Shown here one piece after another: positions 32,755 through 42,901 of a stretch of 64,000 nt of DNA. The notes below the pieces were generated by a model. It saw only the letters and a list, made by a program, of their open reading frames with translations. It did not search any database and was not told the DNA's origin. Location: the NCBI GenBank assembly GCA_016800925.1, contig JABCPU010000038.1, positions 231,389 to 295,388 on the forward strand. The letters run 5' to 3'. This stretch comes from Suillus spraguei. Lineage: Eukaryota > Basidiomycota > Agaricomycetes > Boletales > Suillaceae. Each line of letters starts with the position of its first letter. The stretch's first letter is position 1. The position numbers and the translations under genes are program-made.

Positions 32755-34494
32755 ATGACCATAATCTTGAATGATCCCATTTGGTGGTCGAACATCAATT
32801 CATACCGTGTTTCCAGCTATTTTATAGGTTCGTAGAGAGCAGCCGGAGTTGACCTAACCTTGACTGCGGTTTCGCAGTTGCCGCCTGTGTTGGAGTCGCG
32901 TATGATTGGGGTGAGCATGATAAAATGAAATAATTGCTGATGCCCTACAAGCATTTTCAGCACTTACATTCGGACAAGAGGTAAGTCAACGCTATGATAA
33001 GAGCAGCCATTTCGCTAACAATGGTTTTATAGGTCGAATTAGTCTGGGTGAGTAGAGTCTCATGTCAGAGGAACACGCATGAAAATACAATCAATTCCAG
33101 AGGCAACCCTGGTCCCTAATGACAGTTTTGTATCTTGGTGTACGTAGCTTGCCTGTCACTGTTATGATGTTGTGCTGATTTGAAAGTATTCTAGGTGCGC
33201 TACCTTGGAATCTTTTATGTTGTGTATGTTCGAAAGGCTAAACAATCGATCTTGTGCTAATCGTTTATCTCTCATAATCAGCAGACCATTGTTGAGTACG
33301 TGTCCTTAGTACATTTGCTGTCTTTGCTCCTCCTGACCAACGACATACAGGCAGTATTCCGACCATCTCGCTCACAGATACAGTAAGTCTTCTTCACAGG
33401 TGCCTACTATTCCCTCCCAATTAACCGTGGTTCCCTGTAGGAGTGGGTGTGGTTCTTTACTAAGTCCTTGGTTCACTACTCGGTGCCAACTTATACTGCC
33501 ACAGATGTGAGTCTGTTTGGAATGTGTACTATTTGAAGCTGGTTGCTAACTAGATCCATCAGGCTGGATTATGTACGTTGTATGGTGTTGGACGCGTGTT
33601 GAGGTATTTGTGATGCTGTGGGGTGAGCTTGGCACTTGTGAAGCCTCACTGAAGTCTGATATTGACTTGATTGGAATGTGCTGCAAGTCGTCATGATCAC
33701 TCGGTTGTATGCCATGTATCAACGATCCAAAAAAATCCTGACATTTCTCATTCTCATCTTCCTGGCTGTCAACATTTTCAGCTCAGTGGTAATAATAATT
33801 TCAACGATGCATGCTTCAGGGGGTACGCTTAATTATGGATGACAAAACATATACCGGTACTCATTGATACAAGAGGAGCTCATTCTCTCCGGCACCCATC
33901 AGTGCTTGATCAGCTTATCGGAAGATTCGTTAATTCTGGAATCTATTGGTTGGGTACTCGCCACTATGTGGGAGGCCCTCGCACTATGTCTTGCGGTCTG
34001 GATCGCTGTCAAACATTTCCGCGAACTGGGACAATATTCTGCAGGAGGGATTATCAAGGACTGCTTCACGGTGTTGATCAAAACTCACGTGCTTTACTTT
34101 GCGAGGTGAGCTCATGGTGTGATTATTGTTTCCTTCCCCCCTGAAGCCTTGGTAGCTTTGTCGCTGTTTGTTGCTTCCAGCTCATTATGAATTTCTCTCT
34201 AACACTCTCAATGGTATGTCGATCTTTCACTTACCTACATACGATCATGGTTCATCATTTCTACAGGATCAGTCTTCCCTGAAAATTCAGACTTATTATG
34301 GGTTGACTCAGATTTTGGAGGCTGTGCAGTCATTTGTACTAGGACCCCGACTGATCCTTAGCATTCGGGAATATCATGCCAAGCATGTGGCCGGTTCCAA
34401 CACAGCGACTAGTATGACCTCAATAGTTTTCCAGGAGCACGTGCATACATCGACTGGCGATAGTGTTAGCACGGGAGATGCTCAGTGGAGCTAA
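32755..34494 (+). CDS. DUF6533-family multi-spanning membrane protein
   Basis: About 13 exons, among them 32755-32827, 32878-32910, 32951-32979, 33033-33047 (15 bp, VELVW), 33101-33139, 33195-33223, 33282-33295, 33351-33382, a less certain part to 33622, then 33688-33822, 33874-34105, 34156-34213 and 34267-34494. The start MTIILNDPIWWSNIN and VAACVGVAYDW, FGQE-VELVW, RQPWSLMTVLYLG, IPTISLTDT, VVMITRLYAMYQRSKK and FVLGPRLILSIREYH are typical of the family. Hydrophobic segments suggest six or seven membrane spans; a receptor-like role has been guessed for the family, but the function is unknown. Between 33383 and 33590 I find no GT-AG pairing that joins SLTDT in frame to WIMYVVWCWTRVEVFVMLW, so the gene could be damaged there. 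Fragments of relatives lie at 24-334 and 10680-10841. Confidence 0.75.
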
Positions 34495-34499
34495 CGGTT

Positions 34500-34735
34500 G
34501 TCTAGTGCTCTATAGAGAGCACCAAGAGAATCTGTTTTATTCAGTCCCGCATTCATCATGGTATCAATTTAAGTTATGTATTATTCTTGGTTTAGTCTCC
34601 GGTGGTGTTTTTATCGGACTTCATCCCGCCATCTCCGCAATGTCACATGTCGAGATCTCTGCGTTTACGAAGGGACTACTCTCTTGGGACTGAAGATAGG
34701 TGCTGCTGTTCCTGTTTTCATGCTTATTGGGGTAA
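34500..34735 (+). pseudogene. Small unassigned coding remnant
   Basis: A frame with GLVSGGVFIGLHPAISAM and SAFTKGLLSW reads like a small membrane protein and would continue as KIGAAVPVFMLIG after a one-base shift near 34690. I do not recognise the family. It may be the end of another decayed gene between the DUF6533 gene and the second direct repeat. Confidence 0.25.
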
Positions 34736-34814
34736 GCAAATGACAAGCTATCGATGAGTTCGAGTAGGGATTAATCAGTTATTACATCCACTCCAAGGAC
34801 TTTTTTAGATCAAG

Positions 34815-35165
34815 TTTTGCGTCGGTTTTCATTTGAATGAGCGTCGAGGGGTGCGCATAGGCAGTTGTATGGCACAGGTGAGCTATTCGCAATTCGCTCT
34901 TTTTTGTTGGCATGCCAATAAAATGGAACCGTTTTCAGTCCTTATTCAATTAAGAGCCCTAGGACATGGACACTGCTGAGGCTCGTCGGTCAGTTTGACG
35001 AAATCAACCTGTATAAGTTGAAGAACGACAAATCACGCTCCATGCGGTTATATCAGCGCGCCCGATTCTTCTTTCTCCATGTCCTCTCTCGGGGCTGTTT
35101 CGATCTAGTGGCGACACCGCATCTTCACTATATCAGTCAGGGATTCTCAACTTGCTTGGCTAGCT
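34815..35165. repeat. Direct repeat after the DUF6533 gene
   Basis: Second copy of 32185-32540. No DUF6533 gene follows it here; the sequence downstream passes into transposon DNA, so a former tandem neighbour may have been lost. Confidence 0.7.
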
Positions 35166-35896
35166 TTGGCTATGCAAACTGATCCTCTGTCAGCAACGTC
35201 CCAACGCATATCGAAGATTCTATACTGATCATTGTTGGCAAACCTTATGATACGAAAGCCCGATGAGGACGAGGAACATGGATAGTAGACATTGAAATAT
35301 GTGCTTGCACATATGCTGTTGAATCTGCACAAATATTATTTGTGTGCCCCCAAAACAAAATGTGACCCCCCGAATTTTGTGTGATGCCAAAAAAGGAAAT
35401 TGTGTTGCCCCGAACATTAATGTGTGTCCTGGGTCCCCCCAAAAACAAAAGATGCCAAAGTTATATCATGTCACCCCAAAAACAAAAGTGTGAACAACAA
35501 CAAAATTTAAACAAATTGTAATTTTTTTCATCATAAACCTCATTTCCACCAAGCTTACAAGGAATAAAAGCATTGTAGTAGGGGACAGTTGCTACTGTGA
35601 TGTACCGCCAAATGAATCATTTTATGCATAGCATTAACACAACACAACTGTATGACTAGCAAAGTACTATTATATACTCCTGCATATATGCATCATTACC
35701 TGCATGAATTTTGACTGACACTGAATGAGAAAAAATTACAACATGTTCCAATTACCATGGATGACACACCTTAATTTTGGGCAATTTTTAAAATTATGCC
35801 TCAGAGTATTAGGGAACTGCATGGGTATGGGTATACCTGTGCAGGTGTGGAGTATGGGTACATGTGGGGTACGGGTACAGGTCAGATATTATATAC
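35166..35896. other. Low-complexity region, probable end of a hAT element
   Basis: Repeats of CCCCAAAAACAAAA type occupy 35340-35490, and GGGTA-rich DNA lies at 35820-35880. After the LTR inserted at 35897 the sequence resumes with CCTGTACCCTACCTATACCC, the inverse motif. This suggests the GGGTA-rich terminal region of the hAT element whose gene follows at 38040. No gene. Confidence 0.4.
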
Positions 35897-37857
35897 TGTT
35901 AGAACACGGAAAACCTTGGCTGCTTGGAAGCCTGGTTTCCCATGGGTGGTTGTGCTGGAGGCTCAGAAGGAAGGTCATAGGGCCTCAGCTCATGTGCTGT
36001 ACCCCTTACCCAAGTATGTGCCCTTAATTTCAGATGAAGTCCAAAGGGGAGTTCTGGTGAAGTCTGGATGGTGTTTGGATGAACTCTTAAGACAGGATAG
36101 CTTGATAGAGCTCCGAAGGACTTCCGGATAAGTGTGGGAACATGCCGGAACTATTTCTGGATGACAAGGAACAAAGATAAGACTACTGGAACAAGTCCGA
36201 AGTGAAATAGATGGAGGATGGACTGCCAGACAAAGTCCAGGGCAGGATAGGAGTGGAGCTCCAGAGGGAAAGATAATCCACAGATGTCAGAGGATAGAAT
36301 AGGATAGATCTGGAGGTTGGAAGAGTGGAAGAGCGGAGGATCGGATGAGCAGAGCTCCATGGATCTAAGGGGAAGTGATGTGCTACTATATGTCATATAC
36401 CATACTTCTAATCTCAGATCCGATCATATCCGTCCAGATCCGATCGTTTCCATATCCGTCCGGTCCACAGATCCTGTCCGGACCACCCATCCAAATGTAC
36501 TCACTTCTCGCACCTTAACTCCCTTGTGTACATCTGCGTCTATCTCCTTTCGTCATTTCTCCTACTACCGGTACTCCGGCTGTTTATATTTCCGTCCTGT
36601 GTTACTGATCCGTTTCCTGTGTTCATTTCCGATTCATGCTTACTGATCCGCTGTGCATTAACTAATAGACTTCCGTTACACTTCGTACATAGCCCTCGGT
36701 CCCGGACTTGCTGATTATCCGTCTTAGATACTTACAGTATATAAACCACTTGTAGATCTCCGTAGAACCTTAGTTCGAATATCATCTTAGATTCTACTCA
36801 TTCTGCCTCTTCCGGACTTAAGCCACTTTCCGCTTCAAGTCACCTTCCGAGACTTAGGATTGATTCCTATAGTCTATATCTCCGACTCTATCTTCGGATA
36901 GTCCATCTCCGTTAGTTTCTAGTTAGGAACTCGTTCCAAAACTAGCCTTAATCTCTGTCCTCTCCTTACGTTCCGAATAACCTTCGGACACCCGGATCCG
37001 TCACGCAACTCCTTCCGGGTCTTCGGATGAATAACTCTTCCCTGAAATAAGGGGCATTACTCGAGAAAGGGGAACAGTGTACGAACTGAGGCCAAAGCCC
37101 TTCGGATCTCTCTACCCTTGAGTACAGTCTTAACACTATAGTGGAGTAAGTCTGGATGTTATGTAAAGAGAGTATAGACTATTCCAGACAAGGTTTGGAA
37201 TAGAAGCAGACAAGATAAGACTACCAAAGGTAGAGCTGGAGGTAAAACAAATGAGAGATAGGAATTAGACAAAGTCTAAAAGTATTATGTGACAAAGGAT
37301 CAAGGCTCCAGCCTAGGGAATGATCCCATAGGTCTGAGCTGAAAGCTTACGAGAGCCAGAGCCCAAGTATAAGAATGGAAATGGGGTTATATTGACATGA
37401 GAAGCAGATAGGATACAAGCAATGATCAGACTGAAGTCTCTAGGAGTCTGAGTTTGGGTTTATATACTGTAAGTATCATAATGGAAGATCAGTAAGCATG
37501 ATCCAAGGCTATGTATGTAACACACGGAAACATAATAGTTAGTACAGCAGAACATAGCCATAAACTCGGAGATGAGACCTCGTATGGAATAACTTATTAA
37601 GACAGAGGTAGAGATAACCAATAGCTGAAAGCAGAGATAACTGAAAACTGGAAGCACAGATATATACTAAAAGGAGTAATGTGCAGATGTGCGGGAATAA
37701 TTCAGATATGAACTCAGATCAGATATGGATATGGGACTGGATCGGATGAGTGGATTGGATTGGACATGTATGGACTGGATGTTCGGATCTGGATGGATTG
37801 GGTTGGATGTGTATAGATTGGGTGTCCAGATTGGACCTGAATGTCTGGTATATGACA
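35897..37857. mobile_element. Solo LTR, family B, with a nested inverted LTR
   Basis: It starts TGTTAGAACACGG and ends GGTATATGACA, and resembles the solo LTR at 62349-63845 throughout (GCCTCAGCTCATG, GGCCTAGGGA, TGAACTC-GATCAGATATGG). An inverted family C LTR splits it at 36391-37135; without this it is about 1.2 kb. I find no matching target duplication at its outer ends, so one end may be altered. Confidence 0.7.
36391..37135 (-). mobile_element. Solo LTR, family C, inverted
   Basis: It begins TGTCATATACC and ends GTCTTAACA, the reverse complement of the LTRs of Gypsy C, with length 745 against 746 bp there. Exact 5-bp duplications CTATA lie at 36386-36390 and 37136-37140. Confidence 0.88.
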
Positions 37858-38039
37858 GATTCCTGTACCCTACCTATACCCTTGCAATGGGTTTTGATTA
37901 AATTCAAGTGTCACGCAATGCATAACATTTGATTAACTAAAAATAGCATTACTGTCCAGTTGCAAACAGTCGAACTTGAAACAAAATGGTGCTACAATAT
38001 ACTACTGGCTACTGGTGTGATACATCCAGCCCTGTAAAT

Positions 38040-39581
38040 TTTCATCATCTGCTAGTACTATCACCCACCATGCAGCTCAACAATACTCTCACAGCTACAG
38101 CAAAATGTGTCATCAAGATGACTGGCAAAGCTAAAGCCGCACTTGAAGAGAAAGCTTCTTTGAAGAAGCAAAAACCTGATGGTAGTGGAGATAGTGTAAA
38201 TCTGCTATCAAAGAAGGCAAAAAAACCTACCAGTTGAAAACATGACTCTGGTTAATAACACACCTGTGGAAAAGGATAGGCCAAGGACAGTGTTGCTGAC
38301 TTCACCTCCAGCTGTGAGTAGGCAGGCTGTTGTGCACACAGAGGAGGAGGAGGGGGAGGAGAGTGCGACTCCACCTCCAGGTGTGAGTAGGTGTGCTGTT
38401 GTGCGCACAGAAGAGGAGGAGAATGTGTTGCATAAATATATTGACCTAGACCATAATGGCCCTGCAAGTAGTGATGCACATTGATGAGGATTTTGAAGAC
38501 AAGCTGAGTAAGTCCAATGACCTATACATTATTATCACATTGATTGAGCACAAACAGAGCGGTTAATGAAAGAATGGAACTCACCTGTTCATGCATTTTT
38601 TCATCCAACACTGCAAGTTGTTGAAGTTGCTGACCACTGTGCACATGCATTCAAGTACCAAGCAAAGGGTTGCAAGGTCAAAGTGCAATGCTTCCTTGAT
38701 AAGGGTGATGTGTGATTCACAGGCAACATGCGGAAGCATGTGTGCTTGTGCTGGGGAGATGAAGTCTTGAAAGCTGCAGATAGTGCAAAGGAAGCAAGGG
38801 AAGTGTGCAACAAGATTGTTGATAGTATCCTGTGAAACAGATCTATTACTGCATCCTTTGAATGCAAAGGCAAAGGTAAAATCATGTACTTGCACCATCA
38901 ACACACCCACACAGAAACAAGGTATGAACATATTCCAGTCATAGTTGCAGGAGTCTGACAATGGCACCTTCAGGGCTGAAATTGTGCATTGGGTGTCCAA
39001 GAGCCTACATCCATCCAATGTCATCAAGGATCATGCATTTCAGTCACTGATGAAAACAGGGAGACCAGAATACCACATACCTTCCCCATTCACTGTCTCT
39101 TGTGATGTCCGACTTGTCTTTGCACAGACTCAAAAATAGGTTGCTAAAATGTTACAGGTGAGTGTTTTTTTCATTAGTGAAAAATCAAAAGTTAAAAATA
39201 TACCAGGAATACAATGGCAAGATCAATTTTAATATGGATGGTTGGACATCACCCAACCATTGCACATTGGTTGCATTTTTGGCCCACTTTGAGCACCAAG
39301 GGGAGCCACTGAGTATACCATTAGATGTTATTGAAGTTGCAATGGTGAAACTTACCAATCTAGTATATGTACATGAGCTAATGAGACCACAGTCCCACAC
39401 TTGCAAAGAGCTTGCAGAGATGTTTGCAAAAATGCTAGAGGAATTTGGTATATCAGCAAAGGTATTGTTCTAACTGAAAAAAAACATACATGCAGCTAAA
39501 TGCACAATGCACAGATCCTCAGTGTGACTTGCAATAATACATCCAACAACAATGCAATGATTCATGAACTGAGTGGTAAGG
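38040..39581 (+). pseudogene. hAT transposase, N-terminal and central part
   Basis: The pieces are a BED-finger region (WNSPVHAFFHP, KYQAKGCKVKVQCFLDKG, TGNMRKHVC) at 38570-38770, then KIVDSIL and TASFECKGKGK. After an intron come IVHWVSKSLHP, FQSLMKTGRPEYHIPSP and DVRLVF at 38950-39130. Beyond 39190 the catalytic start of hAT transposases follows (KINFNMDGWTSPNHCTLVAF, with the first catalytic Asp in NMDGW) and later VTCNNTSNNNAMI. Two TGA stops (near 38718 and 38834) sit where related sequences would have CGA (Arg). At 39582 the frame is cut by Gypsy C; the next residues (LEFGGETTHTRCFHTINLVAK) resume at 58309-58385 on the far side. After that the gene is lost. The catalytic domain is therefore incomplete. 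Confidence 0.75.
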
Positions 39582-40869
39582 TGTTAAGACTGTACTCAAA
39601 GGGAGAGAGATCTGAAGGGCTTTGGCCTCAGTTTGTGCACTGTGCCCCTTTCCCGAGTAATGCCCCTTATTTCAGGGAGAAGGTATACATCCGAAGATCC
39701 AGTGTAAAGATACAACCTAGCTTGGGCTGTAGATAAACCACTGCCTAAACTAGTATGTTAGTCTTGCGCTCCATCTAGTCTGCTTCACTTGTAAGAACAA
39801 GAGCGTTCGACCCTAAAGGGGGATGCCTATTAGTATGGTCAAGTTTGAGCCTAACTTGTGTGCAAAACAAGTGTCGTGGTCAGCGGTCAGTTGCCGCGGT
39901 CAGCGATGATACTGCCAGAACTAGCGTCGTGCATAGCGGTGCTACCGTCATCGAGATAAAGTCAGTAACAGTTGCGTTGAGCAAGCAATGTTGAGTGGTG
40001 GTCTCAGCAGTAGTGGTAAGTTTGCGAGTGGTGCAATGAAACAGTAAAGAAGTCCACGGTACTTTCAGCGGTAAAGTAGCGGAGCATGAGAAGTTCAGTC
40101 AAAGTAACAATCAAAAGTCCAGCGGTATGCCAGTGGTAATGGAGAATGAGCGTGATGTATTAATGAGCGATAAGGAAACTTTAAAGACTAGTCCACTGCT
40201 GGGTAGATCCAGAGCTAGACAATAATCCTGACCTATAGTATGTGCAATGGGGTAAAATCAGGTACTGTATCGTGCGGGGTACACGGTGCTTATATCCTAA
40301 TTCGTATGTACTCGGAATACTCTAGGCGAGATCAGTAGCGCTGGAGTGTAGTAACCGCCATAAGTAAACATTTTTATTTTTTATTTTTAATCAGTGTTTA
40401 TTGTCTGTTGGGGCTATGCCCTATGGTAGACAAAACCTACAGGTATGTACTTGTTCGTATGTATTAATTATCAAGAATATTTTTGTGATGCGCGATCATT
40501 GGTCCAGGTGTGAAACGAGGACTGGTAAGGCCAGCTAAAGGCGATAGGGGTTTATGGGCTCATTCTTCTTCTTTGTCGTCTGCAGGGGGTGTAACATCTC
40601 CAAAGATTTGTTCCAGTCGGTGCGTGCTCGCTATGTAGCGTAGTAGGGGCTTGACACATTTCTGGTTGTTCAGCAAGTTCTTGAGGTGGCTAGCTTGGGG
40701 GCCTATCTTGTTCTGGAGGGATAGACATTGTCTGGTGTACGTTGGGCAAGCAAGTAAGAAGTGATGTACTGTTTCTTCTCGGCTATGACATTGCTGGCAA
40801 ATGGGACTGGGGACTTTCGTTATCCGGTGTAGGTGTTTGTTCAAGGGTGCGTGCCCTGTTCGGAGTTGG

Positions 40870-41342
40870 TGTTACGAACTGGGGTGGCGTCACCAGCGAC
40901 AGTGAAAAGACACAGTCGGTCTGCTGGGAGTTCTTACAATGTCCAGAAGAGGACAAGGTGAAAGTACAAGGAACGCGTTCCGAGTACGATCAAGGATTCA
41001 GCCTCAAAGATGAGTCTAAGAGGTATCCGCGAGAATAGAGACTAAGGCTAAGGAGTGCTTAGACTTAGAGGCGATTCAAGACGACTTAGGTTGGAGACCT
41101 AAGCGAAGGAGATTCCAGGTAAAACCCAGTAAGATTAAAGTAGGGAATCTACTACAAGTACACTGTGCTTAAATAGGCCAATATGTGCGCACAGACCAGA
41201 TAACCGTGAGAATGTAAATGCGTATCCTAAATGGGGAAGGCATGTATCGTACAGATGCGCTGAGCATATGAGTCAGAGTCTCGTTACGTAATATACAAGG
41301 TAACTGAATAGAAAATGAATAGGGGTACGTACAATTGTAACA
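40870..41342 (-). repeat. 3' LTR of Gypsy A
   Basis: TGTTACGAACTGGG to ACAATTGTAACA, 473 bp. It differs from the other LTR at GAACGCGTTCC (GCA in the other) and at TTACGTAAT (ACA in the other), both CpG positions. Confidence 0.93.
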
Positions 41343-41375
41343 TTACCCCCGTATTATACTGAAAGTCACCGGCTT

Positions 41376-42845
41376 TCACTCACTTTGGTTCGCATAGTAG
41401 ACGGGATCGTCACTCCATTCGTAGTCTTCATCAGCAAAGGATCCACTCATCATGTACTTAGCTTCCTCCAAACCAGCGCGTCGTTTAGAATCCCTCCTTT
41501 TCTCTGCTTGAATGCGTTCCTCGTCAAGCTGCTTTTCCCAAGCACGAAGTGCGTCGTAGAATCCCTCATCTTTCCAAGTTAACTTGAAGGGAGGAGGCCC
41601 AACTCGGTTAGGGCAGTAGAGGGACAAATGAGTCGGCGACCAATATCTGCAAACCTTGCACTGATATTCCGCACAATTCTTTTGACGATGTCCTAGTAAT
41701 CCGCAGACGCGGTATTTCATGTTCTCGTCAGGGTTAGAATGGACTTTGCATAGGGGGGATGGAGAAATGATGGGTGTAGGACTGGTGGATCTGGCGCGTT
41801 TCTTTCCCTTCTTCTTCGTCATACGTTTTAAAGCAAGGGTGTTCTGCCGCTTAAGTTGTGCCTGTTGAGCGGAGGACAAAGTGTATGCTGACATGGGGAG
41901 ATCCGGGGTAATGTCGCGTTCAGCGATCGTAAGAAGTTCAGCGGGGGAAGAAGGGGAGGTGATACCAAAGTCTTTCACTAGGACTGGTGAGATGGGATCC
42001 ATAGGACCGAATGATGATGTAATGGACATGGGGGGATGTATATGAAGGTCGCGAAGTCGAGGACCGAGTGTTACTAACTCGGTGGCAGGGATACCTAGTA
42101 GTTTGGCTGCCTCGCACTGCTCCTTTGTGCAGGGTTCATATAGCCAATCAGGGCAATCAAGAGAAGTTGTGACAGGATGTGATGACGTTGATTGTTCAAT
42201 GGGAGATGGTGTTCGCGGGGATGCAAGATCCGACTGCGTTTGTTGTAGATCAGTGATAGCTTCTTCTACTAGATTTCTGGCCGCTCTAGTTTCAGCAACT
42301 GATTGCTGGATTGTTTCGACAACCATATTGGTGAGTTGTCCAATCTCTTGGACAGCAGTATATAGGCCAGTAAAGGCGTCAAGACTAGAATAAACACGCG
42401 AAGATGAGGGTGCTGGAATAGGAATTGGCGTATCTTCCTGCGGAGAGGGAGGTCGAGCAACACCTGCTCGACGTTCGGCAATGATATGAATAGCTTCTTC
42501 AACATCATTTTTAAAAGAATCGGGAAACAGCAACATAGCGTAAGCACGAATGCGTTTTTGAAGATGTAAGAAGCGATGTCTGTATGTGGCTTCTGTAATC
42601 TCTTTAGCGGTGACTTCGATGAGTGCTGCGGTGCGGATGATATTAACGAGGAGTAAGGCAGGGAGAGCGCCTCGTTCGGTGAGAATTCTTTCGATTTCAA
42701 GGGCATGTCCCTCGCAGAGAATGGCGGCTTCGATGTAAGAGGAGTTATCAATTTCAGTGGTGAGGTTTCCGTAGTTTTCGGCTTCAGAGTCGGAATCATT
42801 GTTGGCAATAGTGACGGGAGTGATGTATGCAGTGGGGAAAGACAT
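41376..42845 (-). CDS. ORF3 of Gypsy A, zinc-knuckle protein of unknown role
   Basis: A 489-residue protein lies between pol (stop at 42902) and the 3' LTR, 57 bp after pol. The ATG at 42845 (MSFPTAYITPVTI) is the first in frame; the open frame extends slightly upstream without ATG. It has an acidic N-terminal helical part, a Pro/Ser-rich linker, a basic patch (KRMTKKKGKKRAR), then a Cys/His cluster: CGLLGHRQKNC (lacking the first Cys, reading YRVCG) followed by CKVCRYWSPTHLSLYC. A charged coiled-coil-like end (WEKQLDEERIQAEKRR) follows. The position is where retroviruses keep env, but there is no signal peptide or membrane span. The cluster looks like nucleic-acid binding. Decayed homologue at 27074-27770. 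The function is unknown. Confidence 0.75.
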   Translation of the reverse strand: MSFPTAYITPVTIANNDSDSEAENYGNLTTEIDNSSYIEAAILCEGHALEIERILTERGALPALLLVNIIRTAALIEVTAKEITEATYRHRFLHLQKRIRAYAMLLFPDSFKNDVEEAIHIIAERRAGVARPPSPQEDTPIPIPAPSSSRVYSSLDAFTGLYTAVQEIGQLTNMVVETIQQSVAETRAARNLVEEAITDLQQTQSDLASPRTPSPIEQSTSSHPVTTSLDCPDWLYEPCTKEQCEAAKLLGIPATELVTLGPRLRDLHIHPPMSITSSFGPMDPISPVLVKDFGITSPSSPAELLTIAERDITPDLPMSAYTLSSAQQAQLKRQNTLALKRMTKKKGKKRARSTSPTPIISPSPLCKVHSNPDENMKYRVCGLLGHRQKNCAEYQCKVCRYWSPTHLSLYCPNRVGPPPFKLTWKDEGFYDALRAWEKQLDEERIQAEKRRDSKRRAGLEEAKYMMSGSFADEDYEWSDDPVYYANQSE

Positions 42846-42901
42846 TGAAGGTTGTTGGTAGTTGATCAAGTGCTAATGCGAGTTGATTGACTAAGGAATA
42901 A

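Noticed and set aside
35340..35490. CCCCAAAAACAAAA-type repeats as telomere-like DNA
   Set aside because: Units are irregular and differ from the fungal TTAGGG repeat; they fit low-complexity DNA beside a hAT element.
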